A stretch of 64,000 nucleotides of DNA from Pempheris klunzingeri (taxonomy: Eukaryota > Chordata > Actinopteri > Acropomatiformes > Pempheridae): contig NC_092027.1 of assembly GCF_042242105.1 (NCBI RefSeq), positions 8,955,221-9,019,220 on the forward strand, in the 5' to 3' direction. This document shows positions 1 through 17,993 of the stretch, in pieces (position 1 is the first letter of the stretch; every line of letters starts with the position of its first letter). The position numbers and the translations under genes were made by a program. The notes under the pieces are model-generated. The model searched no databases. It was not told where the DNA came from and saw only the letters and a list, made by a program, of their open reading frames with translations.

Positions 1-5751
<5,751 letters not shown>

Positions 5752-7260
5752 TGTAACTCGGATGGAAACCAGTAAAGCTCTCTCTGCCTGCTCCGACACC
5801 TTTCAGCGCCATGCACCAGGGCCCCAGAGACGCACCTTTAGAAATCACAGCCTTTCTAACAAAAGACTTCCGTTGCTTTATTCTAGGATAGAGCCTGTGC
5901 AGACTACAGGATCCCCACACCTCACTTTAAAGCATGTCATAAATGCTTTCAAAAGTCAATGGCTCTCCTCTTAGACCTACTTTAAAAAGATGTGGGTAGC
6001 CTAAGTAAAAACTCACAGGCTGCATGCCTATTTGGCAAAGAGGTGAAACAACACTACTTTATCCCATTTGTAGTCTCCTCACACCTGCTCCTTCTTCACC
6101 TCAGGGGAAAAAAACTTATTCCCTTTGGATGAAAAGATGTCTTCGGAGTGGGAAGACCCGAAAGAAAGCAAAGTTCTTCTTGCTTCTGATTTGTGGTCCC
6201 ATTCCCAGAGAGGCTTATCTGGTCTTTCACAACCTTGTGCCGTCGCAATGAGGCTCCTGACTGCGCCTGGAGTATAGAGGGGAGGGGGGTATCTGAAGTT
6301 AAGAGGGGGCAGGCAGACCCGGGTGGGCGGTGATAAGCTTTTAATTGTAGACACCATGGTAGGATGACTGTTTTGGGAGTTCATAAGAATAGTTTAGACT
6401 CACCTATGCTCAGGTAACCCATCCCCAAAGGATAGTGACACCTTTATTATTCCATGGATTTATAATTAACGCAGCATCTGTATTACCTGTACTATAAAAT
6501 ATAATAATTAGATGGGAATCAAAATGACTATTTAGGGGGGAAAAACAATGCATGCGCCTCCTGAAATGTTGGTATTCCGATGAATTTGAATGATCCTCTG
6601 ACGCATGAATAATAGGCTACATACATCTATGTGTACACAGTGGCCCACATCCATTCATGCGAAAGTTTTTTTTTTTTAAGATAACGACTTAAATTGAAGT
6701 TGACAGTTAAATTAATGTTTTGATGTTGGATGTTAATTCAGTATTAATCATAATGTCACTTGGTAATGTGTTTAATTGGCTGTCTAATTAAAGCCCACCC
6801 CTTATTTAATTGTACAGGGTATCGCTGAGAAATGGTCCGTTCTGAGCTGTTCCACATACACCGGTGAAAGGTATACCACCAATTCTATCATTTGAATAAA
6901 AGCCATGAAAGATAGTTATTCTGGTAGTTTTTAAATACACGATATTATAACTTGTTACACTATACAATACAACCCATGTTACAATCACCGTTTTTGCTAA
7001 ATGTGTTTCATGTTTATAAAGTATGATTATCGGCACCCCTATTTTTGCGATGAAATGTAACCTTCCATGGTGCGCGATGCTCCTGTTTGTCCCTCTTTGT
7101 CCGGTGGCGATAGAAGGCCATGATAATTATGGCAAAATTTGCGTTTTTGAATGAATTATAGTTGTATGGTGGATCAACAAGCATACACCGAGTGCGGACT
7201 GGTTTGCTGGCAATGACACACCAGAGAGTTTCAATTTAAAGGACAGCAGAGCAAGCAACG
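5752..7260. other. she-pygo2 divergent intergenic region
   Basis: No convincing gene. The she 5'UTR and promoter should lie in the first few hundred bases; a GC-box-like GGGTGGGCGG is at about 6320. From about 6400 to 7040 the DNA is AT-rich, with several TAAT/ATTA cores at 6700-6800. Short ORFs on both strands here lack coding character. Confidence 0.5.
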
Positions 7261-7289
7261 GAGAAAGGGTACAGTTTGCTTCCAAGACA

Positions 7290-8044
7290 GTCTGCAAGAT
7301 GGCTAGCTATCTTCAGTGGCATGCTAACGTTAGCTAGCAAGCTAATGTTAGCATAGTAAACAACAGTTTTCAAAACATGGTCGACTGCTTTATCTTATCA
7401 ATACTGTGATAGGGGGAATTAAATGCACATTTTCACAAATGAATGTAGAGGGACAAATCACAGTTTCGGTTAATGCTCCCGGTGTTGCGGCTACTGGGTG
7501 AAATCTCAACGCTGCTAGCAAGCCACATTGGGTAACGTGGCTAGCTAGTTAGCCAAGGTAGTAACTAGCTTGCGTTAGCTAGCTGGTCGGTTTCTTTGCT
7601 ACACATCTGTAAGTGATCATTTAGAGAGGGTAGGTGGGGGTGCTCTGTAACTTGCTTGTACTGGCAGTCAAGCCAGGTAGCAAGCAACCGGTTTCACTCA
7701 GCTACCAGAGGCTGGCCTCGCCACAAGACGAACTTGTGCTGAATAACGCGAGCCAGCTCAGTTTTACCTGACGTTTATTTGGTGACCAAATCCCGGCGTG
7801 ACAGACACCGTGGCGAAAGATTTGCAGCTGGAAAGGAGTTTCAGACCTGGGCCGGCGTTATAATATAACCTAGCTACCAATACGTGTTAGTTATTGCTGT
7901 GATAACCATTTTAGCGTTATTGACATGACCTAAAGGCAGATTCCACCTACTCGGCTCATAGCCTTCCAGACGTCGTCATTTTTAACTTTTTTTTTCTTGC
8001 ATATGAACGGTGATATGCCACTTCACCGACAGTCATATTAGCTA
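7290..8044 (+). promoter_or_regulatory. pygo2: Putative pygo2 promoter and 5'UTR region
   Basis: GC content and CpG rise over the 750 bases before the pygo2 start. The stretch 7300-7590 carries a cluster of TAGC-type elements: GCTAGC at 7302, the 12-bp palindrome GCTAACGTTAGC at 7323-7334 running into CTAGC, GCTAATGTTAGC at 7341-7352, CTAGCTAGTTAGCC at 7541, and GCGTTAGCTAGCT near 7572. No TATA box is evident close to the start, as usual for a housekeeping-type promoter. The exact transcription start cannot be placed by eye. Confidence 0.4.
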
Positions 8045-10642
8045 ATGGCTGCCGAATCGGGGAGACTACTGGCGGGACAAGGAAAACGAAGCAAAGGTAG
8101 GAATTAATTTCACCCATCTCCCAATCAGATCGGAATCATCCATTACTGCGCTGCAATGGGCTGCACTGGTGCTGTTAGCAAATCCCTTCTCGCCTCCCCC
8201 ATATGTAAACTTCACGACTGTCTCCGGTGGTGGCTGTTTCTCACAGAGTGGATCTGTGAACGGGGTTCATGTCTATCTTGCTATCAATGTACCTTCAACT
8301 CCGTTTCCTCGTTCTCATGTCTTCGTCTTTTCCTGTCTCCCTCATTGACCTTACCTCTTCTGCCTCTGTTTGCGGCCTCTCTCCCTCTCGCCTGGGTCAT
8401 TTGGTCTGCCTGGGTCATTTGCGATTCAAGGCTTCATAACCTTGGTGATGATAACGCCTGGATGTTCAGCATCTTGTCCTCATGCCAGTCTATGTCCCAT
8501 CATTGAATCCATCCCAACTGTTGGACTTGAAAAAGAGGCCCTAGGTCTAAAGCTGCTCCACTCTGTCACTAAGGGGTATTGGCCAATCCAAATGTGATGG
8601 TGCACTTGATTGGTGGTGGACCAATAGCAGGAGACATTAAGGCACGTTTTTGTTATGGCTAATATTATATCTCCCCCTTTCCACCCCTTCCCTACGTATT
8701 TTACTATTTCAGCTTCACAGATGAAGAGTCCAGAGAAGAAGAAGGCGCGAAAATCCACCACTCAGGTATTAGCTGTACTTTTCTACATACCTTTGTACAG
8801 TATGCGACAAGTGGACTACAAAGATTGCTCAAATGAGAATTTAATTTAATTTCTGGTCTTGTAAAATAAATAACAATTTTAAAACGCATACTTATTGTAT
8901 GTTATCATTACATGTGTGTATGTATATATACATATATATATATATTTTTTTCTCTTTTGTATCAGGCGGCAGGGTTCTCCCACCTCACAGAGTTTGCACC
9001 CCCTCCTACCCCCATGGTGGACCACCTGGTTGCCTCCAATCCCTTTGACGATGACTTCGGGCCCCCATCCCGACCTAGTGCGGCAGCTGGACCAGGCGGC
9101 GCTCCATTTCTTCCCAGCCCGGGCGCAGGTGGAGGAGGTGGGTATGGAGGTGGAGGCAGAATGGGCGCAGGCATGGGTTTCATGGGAGGCCCTGGAGGAC
9201 CAGGCGGCGGCCAGCCGGGGCGGAGGCCACCGTTCGGCCCTCCATCCAACGCTGGTCCTCACCACCAGCTAGGCTTTGGAGGGATGCCTGGCTTTGGAGG
9301 TGGCGGTGGGGGAGGCAGTGGGGGAGGAGGAGGTGGTGGTGGATTCCCCCCTGGTGGCCCCTCTCAGTTCAATATGCCACCAAACTTCAGTCCACCCATG
9401 CACCCCGGGCCAGGATTCAATCCCATGTTGTCTCCAGGGGCTATGGGAGGTCCAGGAGGAGGAGGGCCTCCCCACCCTCGCTTTGGAATGCCTCCACAGC
9501 AGCAGCATGGACAGGGTGGACATCCATTCAACAGCCCACCATTACCTGGTGGTGGAGGTCCCAGAGGGCCCCCACATGGCCCTCTGCCTCCCATGGGAGG
9601 CGGCATGGGTCCTGGGATGAACATGATGGGTGGCATGGGTGGTGGCCCAGGAAGCAACATGGTGGGAGGGTTGCCAGGTATGCCCCCTCAAGGACAGTTC
9701 CCTCCCTCACAGGATGGCCCCTACCCTGGTCCCAGTCCACCAGGACCAGGTAACGAGGATGGAAAGAACTTTGGTGGAGGAGGGGTACCGCCTGGGCCTC
9801 AGCAGCAGCAACAGCAGCAGCAGCAACAGCTTAATCTAAATCCCAATGGCCCCCCTCCTAATAACCCCACTCCTGGCCCTCCTCCTAACTCTGGCCCACC
9901 ACAGGCAGGTGGAGGCTTCCCTGGCCACCCCGATGTTCAGCAGCCCAATGCCAATACCCCTGGCCAGCCTCCATCAGCACCACCCCAGCCTAACCCCAAC
10001 TCTTCTCCCACTGGTCCCCTGAATGGATCAGGCCAACCCCAGCATCCACCACCCAGTCAGCTACAACCCCCCAGCAACACAAACACCCCCAACTCTAACA
10101 ACTCTACCCAGCAGCAGCAGCAGCAACAGTCCACTCCGCCTAACTCTGCTCCTGGCTCCACCCCTTACAACCAGCAGAACAACACTCCTGGTGCGGGCGG
10201 TCCCATGCCAAACGCAGCCTCCAATTCAGGTCAGAACAACATGACCAACAACAACGGAGGCAACACTCCTGGCAGCAACCCCAATCCCCCATCCAACTCC
10301 ACTTCCACCCCAAACACCCAGTCTCCCCTGCCTCCTGGCCCTGCTGCTCCCTCAACCGGGCCTGGTACTGGCCCTGGAAAACTCGGCGGCCCCGGGATGG
10401 TCTTCCCCTGCGGCCTCTGTATGGCCGAGGTGCATGACGATCAGGACGCCATCCTGTGCGAGGCGTCGTGCCAACGCTGGTTCCACCGTGACTGCACAGG
10501 CCTGACAGAGCCGGCGTACGGGCTGCTGACTCGAGAGAGCGCCGCTGTTTGGGCCTGTGACTTCTGCATCAAGACCAAGGACATCCAGGCTGTGTTTGTG
10601 CGCCAGGGATTAGGCCAGCTGGTAGCAGCTAATGAGAGTTGA
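8045..10642 (+). CDS. pygo2: Pygopus homolog 2 (PHD-finger Wnt co-activator), complete
   Basis: Exons join(8045..8096, 8713..8765, 8966..10642); 593 residues. Pygopus proteins join BCL9/beta-catenin to methylated histone H3K4 in the nucleus and promote Wnt target transcription. Visible parts: basic NLS PEKKKARK (residues 24-31); N-terminal homology domain with SHLTEFAPPPTPMVDHL and the NPF motif at 60-62; a long Gly/Pro/Asn/Gln-rich linker with a 10-Gln run at 314-323 and a 7-Gln run at 417-423; and a C-terminal PHD finger (about 517-569) with its Cys/His ligands (CGLC, CEASC, WFHRDC, CDFC). DDQDAILCEASCQ and the C-terminal GQLVAAN favour PYGO2 over PYGO1. The exon 1/2 junction rebuilds ASQMKSPEKK, as in mammals. 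The linker is much larger than in human PYGO2 (about 406 residues, from memory). The PHD is intact. Confidence 0.95.
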
Positions 10643-12315
10643 GGAGTGGATGGCAAAGGAGCAGCCCAGGGGTGTGACGCATAAGGACAAATAGAGACAT
10701 TCTTTGCTCTGATCTAACTGAGTGACCTGTGTGTCATGTCAGCTACTTGCCCAACTTTTTCTTGACTAGCCCTTTACTTGTTCACTACACAGAGAAACAC
10801 ACTCATTGACATTCATGCTTATATATAGCACTTTGAGTGACTCAAGGCAAATGCTACCCCCCCCCTAAAGGAGTCAAATCATGATGAATGTTAAACTACA
10901 CAGTCCTTCAGACATCTAGCCTGCCAACCAGCAAAGCACTGACACCAACACACTACCTCACACACCTTGTGACTGACTGGCAGGGAGGCTCCCGCACTGA
11001 CTGACTGTGATTGACTCGCCACACTCACGCACCACATGAGTATGACGATATTTCAAACACACATACACACAAGCCCACCTTAAGTGGGGAAAGTAATGTT
11101 GAAATATTCCCCTACTGATACAGTGATCAAACACGTCAGCATTATTCTTGTTTTTCACGGCTTTAATTCAAAACAGACATGATGATATATCAAATCTTTC
11201 CAAACTAAAAAATAATAGAAAGAGTGCCTGAAAATCTAAAAGGGACTTTGGTTTAATTCATTAATTCATTTATAGCTTTATTTGTCATGAAATGCTTCAT
11301 TCTAGCACTGCCCAATCACACTGTTAGCCTTTTTACTGCAAACATATGAAAGCAAACAGGAAAATACATCAGTATGTTGCAGCTTAAGATTTCAGGCATA
11401 TTGTGAAACTCATAATTGGGGGGGAAAAAAACAGTTTTTACATACATACATTTGACACCAGACTTCTTGTGACTGTCATTTTGTACCCAGTGCTGATTAA
11501 TCCAAAGGAGACCCAGGCAGAGAGCGAGGATTTAACCACCAAAATAGTTGTAAATATTTGGACAAAACATTTGTCTGGAACTCCCATCAGTTGTGAACAT
11601 GCCAGAGAGTTGACCAATGAACAAAATAATACATTGAGCTTCTGTGTTTTGGTTGTATACAGTATGGCGTTTTTGGTTTTTATACAGTACATTTGAGTCA
11701 ACCGTTTCTTTTTATCTCTGCAGTACACATGAATCGTGAAATCAGTGCTTTTGGATGGTGTTGGCATAGCAAGTAGTGACATCATGTCATATCAGATGTG
11801 CATAGTCCTTTTTTTTTTTAAAGTAAAAAAAAAAAGAAAAAAAAGAGGGAAGGGGGGATGCATGTGAACCAATGCAGTAACTGTCTGATCTGTTTATGTT
11901 TATATTCTGGTCTCTGCGCTGCGAGAGGCCTTGAAGTAGACCAAATAACTTAAGAGCGAAAAATACCCATTTTCCACGTTTCTGTCACGATATAAGGTGT
12001 TTATAACTATTCTTCCTTCTCTCTTTCCTTATTTTTCTTTATTCGATGTCCAAGTTGCCTTTCTTTTCCTGCTCTCTCAGCTGTTCCTGTTGTTTTTTTT
12101 TTGTACTGGTGTTTGTGCTGTGCTCTTGCTCTGCTCTGGCGCCTCCTGGTGGAACCTGGAGGAACCAGTGAGTCCCACACCAGGTGGGGAAGGAAAAGGT
12201 ACTCAACTCTGAAGTAAAGACAGATTTTTTTTGTACTTGTCCATGTCTGTTTTTATTCACATTTTTTAAATTTGTTTGCTAATTGTTGTATTAAAATGAG
12301 GGTCTGAAAACCCGA
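10643..12315 (+). other. pygo2: pygo2 3'UTR with candidate poly(A) signal
   Basis: About 1.7 kb of non-coding DNA follows the TGA stop, with A/T and homopolymer runs (11808-11845) and no conserved ORF. ATTAAA at 12290-12295 is the best poly(A) signal seen; the true end could be nearer the stop. From about 12320 to 13120 the DNA is AT-rich intergenic with nothing recognisable. Confidence 0.5.
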
Positions 12316-13129
12316 TGAAAAGGATAACAATGTAATTTTTTGTCATAATGCTGTAATTTGTTACAGTACTTATGTTAACTGTAATTTGTCCGTAGGTCAT
12401 CGTGTTAAACCGTCACCAGTGACTTGTTTTAAGGTTGTCTTACATTATCGTGAAAATTGTTTGAAAAAATGATTAGACATCAGCTGTTATTTTGTGAAGC
12501 CTTTATTAGTTGATGGTGAGTCTTAATACTCGTTTTGATTTGTAGAAAAATAGGTAAAACTTTATTTTATCTCTCTGAAAATCTTAATAATTACCTAATA
12601 ATTTCCCAGGACGTTTGCTGAAAAATACTGTGTAGCTTGGCACTAATTGTAGGTCAAATGGAGACAGTTCAGTTGGTTTAATTTCAGTGAAATGCTAAGA
12701 TCACATAGCTCAAATAGTTTCAGTCAGGGCACAGCAGGTCCACTGAACATGCAAAAATAGACATTTTGTGTAAAAGCAAACAGATGGTAAAGTTTCCAGT
12801 GATAAATTAATCTCAAAATATAAAAATCTTAAATGCAATTTAAGCCTAAAATTTGAGAACATATAACATGAGTTTTCTCAAGTCTCATTTTTATGATTAC
12901 AAATGTAATTTAAAGGCCATATAGATCACAGGGTAACTGTAGGAAGTAAATTATTACTCAGACTAACTGGAATAGCATTTATCTCATGTCAATAATTCAT
13001 TAGTCCCTTGCCTCGGCCGTGATCATTATTCCTCCTGGTCTTCACTGGTATTGGGTGTGATTATAGCTCACTGCTGCCATGCAAACATTTTCTAAGTGAG
13101 TGAAAAATCACCTCCCATAACACCGCTGT

Positions 13130-13421
13130 GGAAATGGGTCACACACACTGAACCAGTCCGTGTGTACGGAGATGAAACCGAGCCCGCAGCAGGCACCGCC
13201 TCTCGGGGCGCCTCCCACCAATGAAGCGGGTCCTGAGGCGGGACGACGACTGTCCGATGCGCAGGCAACAGGTTGCACTGGTAGCGGGGGAGAAATGTTC
13301 CGGTGGCCTCAGTTCATTGACTAACATCCTTCCATCCCAGCAACATTACGCAGAGCCGCTGTGAGGACCGACAGTCTGACCTGAGGAGGGAGATCACTTC
13401 GGGATTTGGATCATCTTAGCA
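13130..13421 (+). promoter_or_regulatory. cgn: Putative cgn promoter and non-coding first exon
   Basis: A GC/CpG-rich island in AT-rich surroundings. It holds a CCAAT box near 13217, GC-box-like stretches around 13200-13245, then a stretch ending CTTAGCAG before a possible donor GTGAAA at 13422. This is the only promoter-like island upstream of the cingulin start at 17994, so a non-coding exon 1 at about 13330-13421 is plausible. Transcript evidence is needed. Confidence 0.35.
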
Positions 13422-13698
13422 GGTGAAACAGACTAAGTATCCCACCACGGCTGTGTGCACACAGCTGCTGCCTATTTACATTTACTTTAGTGGGGAAAGT
13501 GTGGGAGCTACAGCCTGCTGTAAGCCCCGTTTTGCTGAGCGGGCATTTTATAACATTTGGATAAGCAGAGATGGACACCTGTGGCTTTGGGATTAGATCT
13601 GGCAGCCGTCCTCCTATTCTCGAAAACAAGCATCAGGGAGGGGAAAAAGCTTTTGTTGCTCGCTTTCAGGCGTGTTTCCAAAGCTATGGCCGCAGCTC

Positions 13699-13723
13699 TG
13701 TGTGTGTGTGTGTGTGTGTGTGT
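13699..13723. repeat. (TG)n microsatellite
   Basis: About twelve uninterrupted TG units in the putative first intron of cgn. They produce the spurious Cys-Val-rich ORFs in this area. Confidence 0.9.
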
Positions 13724-13996
13724 TTGTGCTCCGTTGCTGGCTATAATTGGATGTGACTGCGCTGCGTAAAGAGGATATGAGGTTATTATGGCAGGTAAAG
13801 GCTTCAAATAGGATGCGGTGGCGTCTCGTCGGGAGGGCAGGTGAGTGGCTTGTTTACCCTGTTGCTCTGCTCGTGCTCCCACCGGCTCAGGTAAACAACC
13901 CGGTGGTTTCGACGCGCACCGATACTGACTGACCGGATAGGTGGGTGTGACGCAATTAAGCCAGGAGCAGACAGGTGCTCAGAGACACTACATTAC

Positions 13997-14022
13997 ACCA
14001 TTACACTGTGCAGTGTAATGGT
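13997..14022. repeat. 26-bp near-perfect palindrome
   Basis: Arms ACCATTACACTG (13997-14008) and CAGTGTAATGGT (14011-14022) are exact reverse complements around a 2-base centre. It lies in the putative first intron of cgn, about 0.6 kb downstream of the putative promoter. Confidence 0.9.
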
Positions 14023-14810
14023 TTCTCCCGTCTGATGCTTCCTTATTTGACGTGTTGATGGGAATTGGAAAGTGATATCATTTAACTGATCAAGCCGACC
14101 TGTGCAAATAATCACACGTCTATTAAGGAAACACAATGCAGACTTTGTATCGGTTACATGTGCGTGGGTTTAATGAAAAGTGAGATAAGCCTCATGTCCT
14201 TGCCAGTACCATAGTTCACAGCTGATAAGTCACCAACTGTTGGACATTGTTGTTGTTCCCTAATCTTTTTCAGTTACATATAAAAGACATAGGTCCAGTA
14301 ATAGTCCTGATCTAAAATGTGAGCCACACTTCAGGATCAGTCTTGGCTGTTTACGTAAACATGTGCCTCTAATGAGGAGCTGCTGTTTGCATGGTGTTGC
14401 TATTTTACACAAGAGAAGCTGCATTCACCTGTAAACAGCCCATAATATGGGTAACTAGAATATCTTTTGAAAAAAAATGTTCTACTTACTCCAAAACAAG
14501 TGCTAGGTATTGAAATGATATGTTTTGGTATCAAATAAGGCTGGGTGGTGTCTTTCACTGACTTATTGGAATTGTATGGTAATATTTTCATGTAGTGTGA
14601 TTGTTTTCCCAATTTCTCTCTTCTAAATTTCTGTCATCTAAACTGTTTATTCCAAGCAAATTATACCTAAAAACTAACAAAATTAGTTTAATTGAGGTCT
14701 TGTATGTGTGAAGAGTTCCATGTGGTGCAATGCATAATAGTCAAACACAGTTTAATTGCGCCAAGCATCAATTTGATTATATTATATTATTGATTTATGA
14801 ATTGATTTTA

Positions 14811-15125
14811 GAAACATATTCATTAGGGTTGCATATTCTTTGTATCAACTGTCAGAAAATAGTGAAAAATGCCCAACACAATTTTTCCAGAGCTGTCAGT
14901 TGAAACTTAATTGTTTGTTTTGTGCAACCAACATTACAAACCCTAAAGATATTTACACAATTTACATAAAACAGAGAAAAGCAGGCAATCCTCATCTTTA
15001 GAGGCTGGATCCATCGAAAATGTTGACATTTTGTTTGAAAAATGACATATCAGTTGTCAAAATAATTTCCAATTACTTCTCAGTGTATTGACTCAATCAC
15101 CTAATCGTTTTTAGTTGTAATATTC
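14811..15125 (-). mobile_element. Degenerate teleost MITE-like repeat, copy A
   Basis: Blocks such as TGTCAGAAAATAGTGAAAAA, CAGAGAAAAGCAGGCAATCC, TTTGAAAAATGACATATCAG and ACCTAATCGTTTTTAGTTG match a short, non-autonomous, AT-rich repeat family I recognise as widespread in percomorph genomes, with consensus ends rich in CGATTAAT. Related copies or pieces lie at 3052-3155, 16725-16840, 39490-39740 and 42040-42318; relative to those at 39490 and 42040 this one is inverted. The superfamily (possibly hAT) is not certain. Confidence 0.6.
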
Positions 15126-16354
15126 TCATTTTATAGGCCTGCTGACATTGATTTCAGTGGAATCACACAACCCCTTATGTCAAAGTAACTCGCCTTCTAG
15201 CTCAGAAACACAGGGGCGAGAGAAATGTTGGGAGAAAGTTGGAGATCAGATGTGTGGCAGGAGGCAGAGGTGGGTGAGGAACAGGGTCAGAGGAAAATGA
15301 GAAGAGCCTGCTGGGTGAGGAGAAAGGGCAGAGTGATGGCAGATAGGCCCGTTTGGTGACATTCCTGTCTCTGTTGACACAGCCATTCCTTGTGACAAGA
15401 GAGAGACAGCATGAGAGGAGGTGAACCAGTTGTCAGTAAGCAGCGCTCAACCGCTGGTTGCTGAATGTGTAGAACAACTGAGCCATTGTTGAAATTTACC
15501 TAAGAACATATTTACAAGAGCTTTCTGTGTGATCAGCGGCTGAAGGCTGAGAACCTTGATAACACTTAAAATAGACGATCAGAACATCCATTTTTTAAAA
15601 AGATTTTCCGGCACAGCTCAGGGAAAGCCCGTTTTTCAACCGTAAGATTATTCTTTTGATGTCCAGTGTGCAACATGGTCTGCAAACATTGTTGTTGTGT
15701 TAGGACACGAGAATTAATTTGTTTTTTGCGCTGTATTTTTAGTCGTCTTTTAATTAGCCTCCTCTCTCTTTATTTACTGCCTGTGTGGACAGTTTTCCAC
15801 ATGTGTAGGCTTTACAGTTAACGCTGCCCTAGTTCTTAGTTTTCCTCTTAATCTGCCCTTATTAATACAAATGCAAACCACGCGCAATGCTGAGTGTAAA
15901 GGGAACGTCTGGAATCCTAAGAATGCTTTTAGGACAGACAAAGGCTCACTTTGATTCACCAGTCGAACCTTATTGCCAGTCGAGGTGTTTTGTGTTACAC
16001 TATAACCAGTGGTCAGTTAGAGTGGGTTATATTTTAATTCCTGTGAGGGTCACACCTGTTGGTGCTGTAGGTGTGGACAAAGAAAACAGACTGGGGTGAG
16101 AAGATGACCTCTGTAAAGCGAAAATTAGCTTCAGCAGCGCTTAAAAACAACAGAATTAGCATTTGCTTCCATGTGATAATGTGACAGCAGTGCTTTAAGT
16201 GTTTCAGCATGATCCCACACTACTTTGTACTTTCTTGCCACTTAGAGGACGGCATAGAGGCACTGAAATGACCGATGCATATTAGATCAACTACCTGCTA
16301 CCAGATGGGGAGTGCACAGCAGGTTTGTGCGTATGTCTGTGCACACACCCATGC

Positions 16355-16357
<3 letters not shown>

Positions 16358-16400
<43 letters not shown>
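16358..16400. repeat. (TG)n microsatellite
   Basis: About 21 uninterrupted units in the putative first intron of cgn, flanked by shorter CA/TG runs. Confidence 0.9.
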
Positions 16401-16405
<5 letters not shown>

Positions 16406-16724
16406 TGTCCTCGCTGTGTGTGTGCCTGCACAGCTCAGAGTAAACAGTCTACGCCTGAGTGACTCTACTCTGAAGTCTGGTGACTGTGGAGACTCTGGCC
16501 AAAGCAGAGAAAGACCGAGGAGAGGGGAGGCCCATTCCTGACATAGCCCCCAGTGTTTAATGCTCCACAGAGCCTGGACAATAGGAGGAGTATTCACCTT
16601 CTCATAGTGTTCATCACCAAGCTCATTTTCAGAGCTTATAAGATGGACATGCTGAGGCTATACTGCTAATATTGTAGTTAACTCAGTTGTTTTGGTTTAG
16701 TCTGTAAACCAAAAGTTAAGCTGC

Positions 16725-16840
16725 AGTTATGTTGATAGTCGATTAATCGTTTTGGTAAGTAAAGCTGTCAAGCATACAGTGTTCTGGTTCCAGCCTCTCA
16801 AATGGGAGGATTTGACGGTTTTCTATATATCACAGAGTGT
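16725..16840 (+). mobile_element. Fragment of MITE-like repeat
   Basis: GTCGATTAATCGTTTTGGTA, then TTCTGGTTCCAGCCTCTCAA and GGGAGGATTTGACGGTTTTC resemble the family at 14811-15125 in the opposite orientation. Confidence 0.45.
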
Positions 16841-17310
16841 TTCTGAGTCTTTCACTGAAGGTCAGATTTAAAAAAAAAAAAGGAATTTGATAACTTCACC
16901 TTGGAGTTTAAGTGATGTTAGTTGGAGCCATTTTTGAATTTATAACACACTCAGTGCCATTCACTGTGTTTGTATTGCACTTTGATGTAGTTGAAGGACT
17001 CACAAGAGACATTATTTTTTTTAAGGATCATCAAAATCAAGCAACAGAGGATGATGTTCCAATTTTTAGTCCGTAGAATGGGTCAAGCTGCAAAAAGCTG
17101 CCAGATCCTACGTTTTCCATCATGCAACATCATGTATAATTTTCTTTGACCCTTCCTGCCTGGTAAATGTCAATGTCTCTCAAACTCCACGCCCCCCCAG
17201 TTTGAAACACACAATTTCTCTAATACACTTTTAGTCTGTAAACCCACACTGAGGTAACGCTGGTGACATAATTTTCTCAAACCCTGCAGACCTAAACCTA
17301 GACCTGCTCT

Positions 17311-17374
17311 TTATGGAAAGTGCCTTGAGATAACGTTTGTTATGAATTGGCGCTACATAAACAAAGATTGATTG
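17311..17374 (+). mobile_element. LINE 3'-tail remnant
   Basis: The stretch AAAGTGCCTTGAGATAACG, TTGGCGCTACATAAACAAAG, GATTGATTG resembles the 3' end shared by many teleost LINEs and derived SINEs, ending in a short tandem tail. No ORF remains. LINE clade not determined. Confidence 0.5.
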
Positions 17375-17993
17375 AAATCTCTCTCCCGTTCTCTGCATTC
17401 CAGCTCTTTGAATATATAAAAGATAACAAAACCCCAGTGAATGAGTCAACCAAATGTTAGTTTTGTGTCTTCAGTATTGGTTGGATGAAAACATCAGCAG
17501 AGCCTTTATACATTTGTGGCAACATTAATTAATTACCTCATCTGGAAAAAGTAGGCCTCAACCTGTACAAAGAGGCTCATTCGACATGACGTGAATACAA
17601 CTGTTCTGATTGAGAGGAAACTAAACCTGAAGAGCAGCAAGAGACGATGGCAGCTTCATTGAGATATGCCAGTAATCTGTTATGTTAGCTGAGTCAGAGT
17701 GACTCCACCTGGGAACACGTTGAGAATTTACACAAAAGCCATGAAAACTGTATTCAGAACGGGTGACTCATGCAGGTTAAAAGGATGCATTACTTTTTGT
17801 AAAACCTGAAGAATGTAATCCTCTGCAGGTCTCTATTGTGGAATAGAACAAAAAGGGTCTCAGCACACAGACTTTCGTGTTCGGTGTTCTCAATGCTTCC
17901 GTAACTTGTTATGCTGTTTCACCTGATTTGCATTTCTGCTGATTTCCCCTCCCTTTCTGCTCAGGCTGCTTGCACAAAAACCAGGAAGTCAAC

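Noticed and set aside
8962..9660. Long minus-strand open frames rich in Pro/Gly opposite pygo2 exon 3
   Set aside because: They are shadows of the GC-rich low-complexity pygo2 coding exon and have no domain of their own.
14510..14545. miR-190-like TGATATGTTTTGGTATC sequence
   Set aside because: Matches the mature microRNA only at the first bases and I could not pair it into a proper precursor hairpin.
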